Shown here piece by piece: positions 41,471-49,542 of a stretch of DNA of 49,796 nucleotides (its first letter is position 1; each line of letters opens with the position of its first letter). The translations under genes and the position numbers were made by a program. The notes below the pieces were generated by a model. That model was not told where the DNA came from and searched no databases. It worked only from the letters and a program-made list of their open reading frames with translations. Source of the DNA: Sporosarcina limicola (GTDB taxonomy: Bacteria > Bacillota > Bacilli > Bacillales_A > Planococcaceae). The stretch covers positions 1 through 49,796 of the forward strand of contig NZ_JADBEL010000023.1 of the NCBI RefSeq assembly GCF_014873855.1, written 5' to 3'.

Positions 41471-42013
41471 ATGAAAATTAATGAAGATAATGTTGTGCAA
41501 CAACTAAAGCAGGGAAATGAAGATGCTTTAAATTATGTTATCGATCGCTATGGTGGCTTAATCAAGAGCATTGTTAACCGTCATTTGTTTCAATTTCGAC
41601 ATATGCATGATGAATGTATAGATGATATTTTGCTGGGCATTTGGAACAATATCGAATCGTTTAATTCAGAAAAAAATTCGTTGAAAAACTGGATAGCTGC
41701 CATTTCGAAGTATAAGTCAATTGATTACAAAAGAAAGTATATAAAACGACTTGAAGAACAAGAGATAGAAGAAAGTAGCGTGGCAAGTTCTTTGGACGAT
41801 GGAATAAGAGGAGTGGAGAAAGAACTTAGTTTAGAAATGGAAAGCCTGCTAAGTCATCTTAAGCAAGAAGATCGAGAATTATTTATACATTATTATGTGG
41901 ATGAAATAGACACGGCAACACTGGCTAAGGAGCTAAAGGTCGAGCAATCTGTTATTCACAATAGGTTGTCCAGAGGGCGAAAAAAGTTAAGGAAACTGTT
42001 TGGAAATATTTAA
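41471..42013 (+). CDS. ECF-type sigma factor
   Basis: 180 residues from ATG 41471 behind AAAGGAG. Region 2 reads ALNYVIDRYGGLIKSIVNRH, then HDECIDDILLGIWNNIESFNSE and KNWIAAISKYKSIDYKRKY; region 4 is SHLKQEDRELFIHYYVDEIDTATLAKELKVEQSVIHNRLSRGRKKL. These fit an ECF factor. The following gene encodes a DUF4179 protein, its expected anti-sigma partner, 21 bases on. The promoter block ahead duplicates that of the lipoprotein gene, a sign of shared, possibly autogenous control. Confidence 0.9.
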   Translation: MKINEDNVVQQLKQGNEDALNYVIDRYGGLIKSIVNRHLFQFRHMHDECIDDILLGIWNNIESFNSEKNSLKNWIAAISKYKSIDYKRKYIKRLEEQEIEESSVASSLDDGIRGVEKELSLEMESLLSHLKQEDRELFIHYYVDEIDTATLAKELKVEQSVIHNRLSRGRKKLRKLFGNI

Positions 42014-42034
42014 TGAAAGGGGAGAAGTGGTCAG

Positions 42035-43069
42035 ATGAAAGGTCTATATAAGGCGTTAAATGAAGTGGAAGTCGATACAACTGAATACAATCCCATGGAG
42101 TTAACTGATTTAGAAAAAAAGCGCATGAAAAATAGGATGAAAAAGAAACTGGGGAGGCGAAAACAAATCAATAAGATAAGAGTCGGTAGTATTGCCGCGG
42201 CTGTCATAATCATGTTTTCTATTGGAGTTGGCACGAATACGATTACGTTAGCTAAAGTACCTATTATCGGACCTTTACTGGAAGAATATTTAAAAATTAA
42301 CGATAATCAATCGCTAGAGGATTATAAAATGGTCATTGGAGAGTCAGTTGAAGATAATGGAATCCAAGTGACGTTGAATGAAGTAATGTTAGATGAAGGT
42401 AAACTTCTTATTAGTAGCACGTTCCACACAAACTTTTCAGATATAGACTTAGAATATAATTGGTTTTCAGACATAGAAGTTTATATTAATGGTAGCAAGT
42501 TCGGTCACGTTGGAGGCAGTGGAGGACCTAAAAATATAACAAGTTCTACGGTAAACTATTTTTGGGCTGCTAGTTTAGAAAAAAATAAACTGGAAGATAT
42601 TCAAGATATTAAAATCGTTTTCAATAATTTAGAAAGAAGCGGTTCAAAGAAATTGAAAAAAGGGAAATGGAGTTTTGAATTTACTGCATCAGCTGAAAAT
42701 CTTCTGACCGAAAGAAAGTCAATTCCAATCGATAAGCATTTCATACTAGAAAATGGTCAACAGATTATTGTAGATGCAATCGTGTTAACACCTGCTTCTA
42801 CAACGTTGTATTATCAAATGCTCAGTGAAGAAAAATATGTTTACGATTATGATGTGCATTTTATCGTAGAAGACGTAACTGGAAAGAAGTATGACCCTGT
42901 CAGTGCAAGTACATCGGGAGAAAAGTCTCATATTCGTTTTGGAATTTTAGACGAAAAAATAACAAAACTGAAAATAACGCCGTATTTGATGTCCGGAAAG
43001 GAAGGCAAGGAGAAGACAGATTATTACGAAGTACTTACGGATGAAGAATTTGAAATTAATTTAAAGTGA
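42035..43069 (+). CDS. DUF4179 anti-sigma factor-like membrane protein
   Basis: 344 residues from ATG 42035, with GGGGAGAAG upstream. A cytoplasmic N-terminus (about 1-48, with basic KKRMKNRMKKKLGRRKQ) is followed by one membrane helix (VGSIAAAVIIMFSIGVGTN) and then a long external DUF4179 region with repeated beta-strand patterns (SVEDNGIQVTLNEVMLDEGK). It pairs with the ECF sigma gene directly ahead. It probably anchors and silences that factor. Signal unknown. A terminator-like bidirectional hairpin follows at 43115. Confidence 0.87.
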   Translation: MKGLYKALNEVEVDTTEYNPMELTDLEKKRMKNRMKKKLGRRKQINKIRVGSIAAAVIIMFSIGVGTNTITLAKVPIIGPLLEEYLKINDNQSLEDYKMVIGESVEDNGIQVTLNEVMLDEGKLLISSTFHTNFSDIDLEYNWFSDIEVYINGSKFGHVGGSGGPKNITSSTVNYFWAASLEKNKLEDIQDIKIVFNNLERSGSKKLKKGKWSFEFTASAENLLTERKSIPIDKHFILENGQQIIVDAIVLTPASTTLYYQMLSEEKYVYDYDVHFIVEDVTGKKYDPVSASTSGEKSHIRFGILDEKITKLKITPYLMSGKEGKEKTDYYEVLTDEEFEINLK

Positions 43070-43114
43070 TGGATTAGAGTATTCGTTTTATCCTTTTTAT
43101 GCATATGAAACTCA

Positions 43115-43148
43115 AGTAAAGAGGCCATTTATTGATGGCCTCTTTACT
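43115..43148. terminator. Bidirectional terminator, 14-bp perfect stem
   Basis: AGTAAAGAGGCCAT (43115-43128) is the exact reverse complement of ATGGCCTCTTTACT (43135-43148). It is placed between convergent genes and covers the stop codon of the minus-strand gene. Confidence 0.85.
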
Positions 43149-43500
43149 TTGGCAAGCTAATTTCTTTCCTTTTACGGAAAGAATATAATCGGGCTAGCAA
43201 TTTCTCATAGTTCTCTTTACTCAGTTTTTTCATTATCAGCGTCAAGAACAACAAGGAGACTAAAAGTGAAAAAGAGATGATACATATTAACCGGAAGAAA
43301 AGAGTTTCTTTGAATCCGTCATAACCGAAAGAGATTGCAATACTAGTCATTAAAATAACGGATAGAACAGGTATTAATTGAAAAAACAAGTCGCAGTTTC
43401 TCTTTTTGAGAAGACGCATCATATATGGGGAAATTAAAGCAATCAGTATAATGTACAAGAAAATGACGAGCGAGTCTATTATGACTAAGAATAAATCCAT
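43144..43500 (-). CDS. Small membrane protein, unknown
   Basis: 118 residues from ATG 43500, chosen because GAGGAGGG lies about 12 bases upstream; the frame to 43548 has no site. Three probable membrane helices at about 3-23, 40-60 and 68-92, then a basic tail (KKLSKENYEKLL ... SFRKRKE). No motif identified. It lies between two sigma/anti-sigma operons but is transcribed separately. Confidence 0.6.
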   Translation of the reverse strand: MDLFLVIIDSLVIFLYIILIALISPYMMRLLKKRNCDLFFQLIPVLSVILMTSIAISFGYDGFKETLFFRLICIISFSLLVSLLFLTLIMKKLSKENYEKLLARLYSFRKRKEISLPK

Positions 43501-43645
43501 ATTTTTCAACCCTCCTCTTTTAATTCGCTGATAGAATGACTTTTTCACGAAATACTACTCACTTAATCTATACCCTTCGCACTTCACTGTTATACATTGA
43601 AACATATAAAAATGTAGCAGTCAGTCTCCTTCAGAAGTGAGGACA

Positions 43646-43693
43646 CAACAGGAAAGAGCTGTAAACCATTGCGGTTTCAGCTCTTTCCTGTTG
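43646..43693 (-). terminator. Terminator of the 44.7-kb sigma/anti-sigma operon
   Basis: CAACAGGAAAGAGCTG (43646-43661) pairs perfectly with CAGCTCTTTCCTGTTG (43678-43693), and AAACC/GGTTT extends it. It is just downstream of the anti-sigma gene on the minus strand; a clear T-run is lacking. Confidence 0.7.
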
Positions 43694-43727
43694 TTGAAAT
43701 ATAAGGGGCATCGAATAACTTTACCCG

Positions 43728-44666
43728 TTACTTACTAGAAAGTTGCTCCCACATTTTTTCGAAAACCGGGTTATCCATTTTAAAATATAGATTTAAGGAA
43801 CCATAACGGATATACCCATCTTTAAGAACGAGTAGGCTGACTGTAGAGCCGTCAGTTAGATTGAGAATCATTTCTTTATAGTTCTCGTCATTTCTGAAAT
43901 CGCCTAACTTGGCTTCAACATTTTCACTATCATAGGGAACAGTATGATTAAGTTGCTCAACAAATGAATTCAATAAATCCTCATCGTCGATTGGGTGAAA
44001 ATTCTCTACCTCATGATTCCAGTCGCTAGAGTTTCTGTATTGAGCATTTACACTATTTCCAGCCATCTTCAACTCCCCGAAAACTCCCGAGCCATCATGT
44101 AGAGTGATTCCATTTAGACACTCAAAAAATTCGGCGGTTAGTTCACCATCATTTTCAGCATACGTCATAATTCGGAAATTCTTATCGTATCCTTTTACAG
44201 TAAATACATCAACTTTACCTATTGTTGAAGCTAGCTCAACTGCGTATTGATTCTGTTTACTCCATTCATTAATATTCCCTTTTGTTTCACCGATTTTTTC
44301 GCCCAACAAGTCCTTTGCACGCTCCGGATCTACCTTTGTACTAGTTTGTGTATATATTTTTCCGTTATACACGATAAGACCCACCATATCTGCCATCCCA
44401 TTACTTGTAGGCAAATCAATTGCCGGGATTTGCAAACCTTCACCTACTGCAACGATGGGCATATTGTTAAAAGTGGGATAGTACTTGTAGACACCATAAC
44501 CACCAATTACGATAAGTAAGCTAGCTACCAAGGCAATCCCTTTAGACCGGAAGCCTTTGTTTTTTTGCATTTCGGATTTTGCTTGCTGAACCCCCCTATT
44601 GCCTCTTTCATGTAGTTCTTTCGGAATTTCAATGGTATTCATTTCGTGTTTTATTTTATTGTTCAT
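43728..44666 (-). CDS. Putative anti-sigma factor of the adjacent ECF sigma
   Basis: 312 residues from ATG 44666. N-terminal cytoplasmic part (HEMNTIEIPKELHERGNRGVQQ, resembling the RsiV/DUF3298-type start IPKELxxRV), one membrane helix (GIALVASLLIVIGGYGVYKYY), and a large external domain. The external part does not show a domain I can name with confidence; GLIVYNGKIYTQTSTKVDPE recalls anti-sigma partners of SigV/SigX-like factors. Its start overlaps the sigma gene by 11 bases, so pairing is certain. Confidence 0.8.
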   Translation of the reverse strand: MNNKIKHEMNTIEIPKELHERGNRGVQQAKSEMQKNKGFRSKGIALVASLLIVIGGYGVYKYYPTFNNMPIVAVGEGLQIPAIDLPTSNGMADMVGLIVYNGKIYTQTSTKVDPERAKDLLGEKIGETKGNINEWSKQNQYAVELASTIGKVDVFTVKGYDKNFRIMTYAENDGELTAEFFECLNGITLHDGSGVFGELKMAGNSVNAQYRNSSDWNHEVENFHPIDDEDLLNSFVEQLNHTVPYDSENVEAKLGDFRNDENYKEMILNLTDGSTVSLLVLKDGYIRYGSLNLYFKMDNPVFEKMWEQLSSK

Positions 44667-45192
44667 GAATAAGATCTCCTTTCAAATCTTCACGTAGCTT
44701 TTTTAAACTGCGATACAGAATTGTTTTTGCGGTGCCTAGAGGGATACTAAGTGTTTCTGCAACTTCCTTGATTGTTAAATCTTGATAAAATCTTAAAGTA
44801 ACAACACTTTTTTCTTCTGCAGTTAAAAGCTCAATTAAATCCCGAATCGTTATGAGTAAGGGAATATCTTCGTGCACTTCTTCTGAAATCAATTCCTCGA
44901 ACTTAGGCTTCCATGGAACAACATTTTTTTTCTTCCGAAGAATATCCGTGGCACAATTAATCGCAATTCGTATTAACCATGTCTTAAAGTATTCAGGTTC
45001 TTTGAGATTTTTGATAGACTTAAAAGAACGATATGCTGTTTCTTGAACAACATCCAGCGCATCATTTTGATTTCCAACATACAGATAAGCTGTTCTGTAA
45101 ACCTCAGCTTCGCACTCCTGAAATAACGTTGAAAATGCTTTATCATTGCCTCTTTGGGCCTTTTTCACTAAACGTATAATCAGAACCACCAC
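44656..45192 (-). CDS. ECF-type sigma factor (SigV-like)
   Basis: 178 residues starting from GTG 45192 or one of the next GTG codons, behind GGAGAG. Region 2 (FQECEAEVYRTAYLYVGNQN, DALDVVQETAYRSFKSIKNLKEPEYFKTWLIRIAINCATDILRKKK) and region 4 (LTAEEKSVVTLRFYQDLTIKEVAETLSIPLGTAKTILYRSLKKLRE) are complete. It is close in style to the broken factor at 16973, which may be a paralogue. The gene overlaps its anti-sigma partner and is probably silenced by it until an envelope stress. Confidence 0.92.
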   Translation of the reverse strand: MVVLIIRLVKKAQRGNDKAFSTLFQECEAEVYRTAYLYVGNQNDALDVVQETAYRSFKSIKNLKEPEYFKTWLIRIAINCATDILRKKKNVVPWKPKFEELISEEVHEDIPLLITIRDLIELLTAEEKSVVTLRFYQDLTIKEVAETLSIPLGTAKTILYRSLKKLREDLKGDLIHEQ

Positions 45193-45524
45193 CTCTCCAT
45201 TCTAGTATAGCGTTTACACTCCTAAACTCCCTTACACCAATTAGACGGAGAATAGCTTCATTTGGCTTTCATCTATTTTAAAAAATAAAAGCGTGAACAC
45301 TAATCCAAAATAATATGCAAAAAGCACCGCTAAATGCGATGCTGACTAGGAGTGTTAATTAACCTGCATGTATCTTTTCATGGAACTGGTTAGTGTAGCG
45401 TCTATCCTTGATATCTAACAAACTTAAAGTTCTTCAACATACAGTGAATCCTGAACTCTCGGCATCTCTATACAATAATCATTTGTATCTCCTCACTTTA
45501 GACATTGTTGTCTAGTAATTCTCT
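45193..45524. other. 332-bp gene-free region upstream of the sigma operon
   Basis: It should hold the minus-strand promoter of the sigma operon; TATACT on that strand near 45205-45210 is a possible -10. A weak stem-like AGCACCGC...GCGATGCT lies at about 45328. I see no gene. Confidence 0.4.
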
Positions 45525-46411
45525 TTATGCCCTAGAAACCATGATGAGATTTTTAATGGCATCACTAACTTTTTCGGGTTGTTCCAGATGAATGAAATGC
45601 CCACTATTTTCTATAACAATATGCGCATGATTAGTAGAAAGAGAAAGTAAATTTTTTTGAGACTCTATCCAATTTTTATAGATTTTTTCTGTTTTTCCGC
45701 CGGTTATAACTATCAAGGGTATATTTCCTAGGGTTCCGATAGTACTAACCTGATCTACACTTTTATCTAATTGAAATGCCTCTTTTAACATGGCGTTATT
45801 TAGGTAATGTTTATAAAAGAACGCCTCATCCAATGCACCATTTTTTCAGTCAACCTCTTTCTTCGATCTCTAATATGCGGAATAAGCCCCAGTTTGCCAA
45901 ACACACGAAAAATACCCATTTTATTGAAAATGTTAAGTGTATACATTAGTAACTTTGGTGCTTTAAAATAGTTCCTATAAAAATCAACGGACCCACCATC
46001 AACAAGGACTAGTCCGGCTACTTTATCTGGATATTTATTTGCAAAAAGAATCATATTTAACGCACCAAAAGAGTGTCCTACTAAAATATAGGGTGGTTTT
46101 TCATCTGAGTTTACTAGTAAAGAATGGAGTTCCTCTACGATTTGTTCACTGTTTCTTGAATTCTTACTTTCTTCACTCCAGCCCATTCCAGCTCTATCAT
46201 AAACAATTGTTCTGGTTATTTTAGCTACTTCAGGTTGAACTAGACTCCATTCAGTAACCGCAGAACATGTCCCGTGTCCTGTGTCAAAAATAACTGTAGG
46301 GCTTCCTACACCTTCTACATATATATGAAGTTTGATATCTCCAATATCCACTAGCCTACCAATTGGAGTGAATAGTTCTTTGTTGTTTTTAGTCGGAAAA
46401 TCGGGTTCCAT
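45525..46411 (-). pseudogene. Alpha/beta hydrolase split by a one-base frameshift
   Basis: The first part (46411-45800) has the oxyanion-region TVIFDTGHGTCSAVTEW and the nucleophile elbow VGHSFGALN; the second (ending at 45525) has ITGGKTEK and the histidine motif NSGHFIHLEQP. Both belong to one roughly 295-residue hydrolase. The break lies in an A-run of the coding strand (45841-45846): six A where seven would give EKNGALDEAFFYKHYL in frame. It could be a real inactivation, a slippery-sequence frameshift or a sequencing error. The start ATG 46411 follows AAGGGAGG. Confidence 0.75.
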
Positions 46412-46744
46412 TATTTTATTCCTCCCTTTAGTTAGTTGATCATTCGGGCTCTTACTGCCCGTTAATACGGGATAAAAGTAGTCCTTACTATTTTGTTATA
46501 CAAAAAATGGTCTTGGGGAAGTATATTTTCATCTCACTACAATAACTGTAACATAAAGGGATTTGTATACTAGTATTATGACAGTTTCCATACTTGTTTG
46601 ACCTTGTTTTTAATAGCTTTGTTTAGAAAGTCAAAAGAGCGGCTCGTTTGTATTTTGATTATTATGTATCGTTAACCTGCAGGAACTACTCCAACTGTAT
46701 AAACTAGACTATAATGTAGTTAATGACTTGGGCGAGGAGAGGGC
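46412..46744. other. 333-bp intergenic region between divergent hydrolase and fic genes
   Basis: TATAAT at 46711-46716 is a likely -10 for fic, about 30 bases before the start codon, but its -35 is poor. CGGGC...GCCCG-type complementarity occurs at 46448-46465. No gene is evident. Confidence 0.4.
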
Positions 46745-47479
46745 ATGATGGATACTAAGCGATTTGATAGTGAATATATACAAGATGTTTTAGTCAGAAT
46801 GGCGCATCATTCCAGTGGTTTGGAAGGAAATACAATTACACTTCCTGAAACAGTGAGCATTATTTTATACCACACTGTCAATAGTGATCGATCCATAAAT
46901 ATGAGAGAAATCTATGAAATCGCAAATCATGAGCAGGCATTTGACTATATGTTTGATGAAATCAGCAATGATCGGCCGCTGACGATTGAAACCATTAAAA
47001 ATATGCACAGTCACTTAACGGACCGGTTGCAATATGATAAAGGGAAATTCAAAGAACATGATAATGCAATTATTGGGGCTGATTTTCAGACGGCGAGTGC
47101 CAAAGAAACATCGATACTTATGCTCCAGTGGGTAGAAAACTTGAGTTATCAACTGGATCATGCGAAAACAGAAGAAGAAAAGGTGGAAATCATCGGGGAT
47201 TTTCACATCCAATTTGAACGAATCCATCCCTTTTCAGACGGAAATGGTCGAACAGGTAGGATGATCATGAACTATTCATTGCTGCAAAACGGATTGCCGC
47301 CACTTATTATTCGGAAAGAACAGAAAGTGGATTATATAAACGTATTATCGGTCGTTGATAAGGAAGCTTTCTACACGTTTGCGATACCTTTGCTTGAAGA
47401 AGAAAAATCCATCATGGAGAAGTTTGAAAACAAGAAAAGGCAACAAATTCAACATGACGATAGCGAAAATAGATCTTGA
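46745..47479 (+). CDS. Fic-domain AMP-transferase-like protein with N-terminal inhibitory helix
   Basis: 244 residues from ATG 46745, behind GAGGAGAGGG. The Fic core motif is intact: RIHPFSDGNGRTGRMI matches HxFx(D/E)GNGRxxR. Near the N-terminus HHSSGLEGN fits the (S/T)xxxE(G/N) inhibitory motif, so this is a class II Fic, self-inhibited by its own alpha-helix. Fic enzymes attach AMP (or another nucleotide part) to hydroxyls of target proteins. No separate antitoxin gene is adjacent, in agreement with class II. The target is unknown. Confidence 0.9.
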   Translation: MMDTKRFDSEYIQDVLVRMAHHSSGLEGNTITLPETVSIILYHTVNSDRSINMREIYEIANHEQAFDYMFDEISNDRPLTIETIKNMHSHLTDRLQYDKGKFKEHDNAIIGADFQTASAKETSILMLQWVENLSYQLDHAKTEEEKVEIIGDFHIQFERIHPFSDGNGRTGRMIMNYSLLQNGLPPLIIRKEQKVDYINVLSVVDKEAFYTFAIPLLEEEKSIMEKFENKKRQQIQHDDSENRS

Positions 47480-47606
47480 TTCAACAAAACCACTTCGGGA
47501 TAGGGAATGGTTCTAGGACTTGGGTATATTTTTGTATGTAAATCGATACGATCGTGTAGGATATACTCATGTCATAAATAGTATGAAACTAGGGGGAGAG
47601 GTATAT

Positions 47607-48164
47607 ATGAAAATAGTGGAAATTGTCGGTAGTCTGAGAAAAGATTCATTCAATACGTAGTTGATGAACACAATTGAAAAGAGATACAGTACTCGTTTTG
47701 AACTGGAAGTCGCGGATATCGGAATTCTCCCATTCTATAATGAGGATGATGAAAAGAACCCTTCTGAGGTAGTGAAGAATTTCAAGAAATTGATTGCAGA
47801 CGCAGATGCTGTATTGATTTGTACGCCTGAATTCAACTGGTCCATCTCGGGCGTGTTGAAAAATGCATTGGAATGGCTTTCTAGAGTAGATCAGCCGATG
47901 GCGGGGAAACCTACATTACCGATGGGCGTTTCCCAAGGAGCGCTTGGAACAGTGAGAGCACAATTACACTTGCGCCAAGTCCTATCCAGTGTTCAAGCAA
48001 TAACGATGCCGCCAGCGGGAAATGAAACCTTTGTTGGTGCGGCAAATCAAAAATTCAACAACGGTGAGTTAACGGATGAAATGACACTCAAGTTTTTGGA
48101 TATGATCATTGACAAATTTTGGACTTTGCAAATGACCAGAAGAATAAATAATCTATCGTTATAA
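47607..48164 (+). pseudogene. NADPH-dependent FMN reductase with a premature stop
   Basis: ATG 47607 follows AGGGGGAGAGG. The frame reads KIVEIVGSLRKDSFNT, the flavodoxin-like GSLRxxSxNxxL phosphate loop, then TAG (47658-47660) where the family has any residue, and continues in the same frame with LMNTIEKRY through CTPEFNWSISGVLKNALEWLSR (the FMN/dimer motif PEYNxSxPGxLKNAxDW) to 48164. A single CAG- or AAG-to-TAG change would explain it. About 185 residues in total, normal for azoreductase-type enzymes. Re-initiation at 47664 would miss the FMN loop. Confidence 0.8.
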
Positions 48165-48166
48165 TA

Positions 48167-48217
48167 AAACCGCCTTTTTGATTTCTACTAGAGAAATCGA
48201 AAGGGCGGTTTGTTTTT
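48167..48217 (+). terminator. Terminator after the FMN reductase
   Basis: AAACCGCC-TTT and AAAGGGCGGTTT pair, with GATTTCT/AGAAATC extending the stem, followed by GTTTTTT. Confidence 0.8.
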
Positions 48218-48415
48218 TAATCAAATAATCTTTACCATGTGATGAAATGGTTCACCGATGATGCTAGCAACTTTACTATCCAGTTCAGCAACATACGTAT
48301 AGTGTAGCAAAAAAAGTACATTCATTGGCGAATGGGTTCGTCTGCAAGTCGATTATCTGATTGATGAAGTATGCTTTTTCATTTTAATAAGCATAAAACC
48401 GATTGAAATAGATGC

Positions 48416-48499
48416 GGGGCGCTGATAACCCAGTGCGAGTCGGTGATAAACTCGTCCAAGGCGGTGATAACCAAGTTCAAGGCAGTGATAACTATGAAT
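48416..48499. repeat. 21-bp repeat array 1 (four units)
   Basis: Units begin at 48416, 48437, 48458 and 48479, exactly 21 bp apart. The core is AAGGCGGTGATAA, with degenerate first units (GGGGCGCTGATAA, GAGTCGGTGATAA), separated by 8-bp variable parts. The same unit forms array 2 at 49543-49796. It is not CRISPR-like: the spacers are too short. Confidence 0.8.
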
Positions 48500-48507
48500 A
48501 AAAAAGA

Positions 48508-48546
48508 CAACCCCATACGTCGGTAAACTTTCGACGTATGGGGTTG
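48508..48546 (-). terminator. Terminator of the EamA gene
   Basis: CAACCCCATACGTCG (48508-48522) pairs perfectly with CGACGTATGGGGTTG (48532-48546), and the minus strand continues TCTTTTTTAT. Confidence 0.85.
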
Positions 48547-48557
48547 CCCAATCTAGA

Positions 48558-49445
48558 TTATCTCGTATATTTCAATCGCCGTTGTGCAAGCGTCGGCAAC
48601 GTCATACCAACCAAAATGACGATGATGCCGACAATTTGGAACAATGTCAATCTTTCCCCTAACAAAATGACGGATACGGTGATTGCGACCGGCAGTTCCA
48701 TTGCGCTTAGAATCGACGTCATCGCGGTTCCTACTTTTGGCACTGCGATTGAAAAAAGGTAAATTGGAATGACAATCCCGAATAGACCGAGAAGCAAACC
48801 ATAAATCCAAAGTCCGCCGCCGAATAATTTCCCATTCCATACGATTTCAGGCGTTTGGAAAAAGAAAATGGCAATCGCGGCGAAGAACGATGTGAAAAGG
48901 AGTCGTGTTTCGGTATTCATGCCGACAATTTGTCGTTGGTTGATCATCACAAATGATGCAAAACTGACGGCAGAAGCCATACCCCATGCCCAACCTTGCC
49001 ACGGAATCCCGCTTAAGTCGGCATCGATGACACCAGCCGCAAGAATGGTTCCTCCAAAAAGGAAGGTGAGCGAAATAACTTCAATGCGCTTCGGTAGACG
49101 TCGTTTTGCGATGCAGTCAAATAGCATGCCAATCCAAGTGAATTGAAAAAGCATGACAACAGCTAATGATGCAGGCATGTACTCGATTGCTTGGCCATAT
49201 ACCGTCCCTGTTGTTGCCGTAAATAATCCTGCAATAATAAGTGTGAAGCCGCCCCCGAACTTGGGTATGTTATGTTGCACGATGATAAAAAGAAGTAGGG
49301 CTATAAAAAAGCCAACGAAATATTGACTTGTCACTGCTTCTGCTGCCGTGAAGCCATCTAAAATTGCTAGTTTAACAATCGTTGAAAGAATTCCGTAACA
49401 GCTTGCTGCGAAGATGATAAGCAGCGGGTACATCCATTGTTTCAT
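48558..49445 (-). CDS. EamA-family (DMT superfamily) transporter
   Basis: 295 residues from ATG 49445, behind GGGAGG. Ten hydrophobic helices in two EamA halves (about 5-140 and 150-290). Typical features are the helix-loop ATTGTVYGQAIEYMPASLAVVMLFQFTWIGM in half one and ILSAMELPVAITVSVILLGERLT in half two, the P-x-x-A-x-x-x-x-x-x-x-L-x-E pattern. DMT proteins export or import metabolites such as amino acids or drugs; substrate unknown. The gene is bracketed by the two 21-bp repeat arrays. Confidence 0.88.
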   Translation of the reverse strand: MKQWMYPLLIIFAASCYGILSTIVKLAILDGFTAAEAVTSQYFVGFFIALLLFIIVQHNIPKFGGGFTLIIAGLFTATTGTVYGQAIEYMPASLAVVMLFQFTWIGMLFDCIAKRRLPKRIEVISLTFLFGGTILAAGVIDADLSGIPWQGWAWGMASAVSFASFVMINQRQIVGMNTETRLLFTSFFAAIAIFFFQTPEIVWNGKLFGGGLWIYGLLLGLFGIVIPIYLFSIAVPKVGTAMTSILSAMELPVAITVSVILLGERLTLFQIVGIIVILVGMTLPTLAQRRLKYTR

Positions 49446-49542
49446 AAGAAAAATCCTCCCGTTCCATCAAAACAGTATAACATGCTTGGAGTGGATTTTA
49501 TATGTCGGATGTCTGACCTTATAATATTGGTGGGAAATTAGC

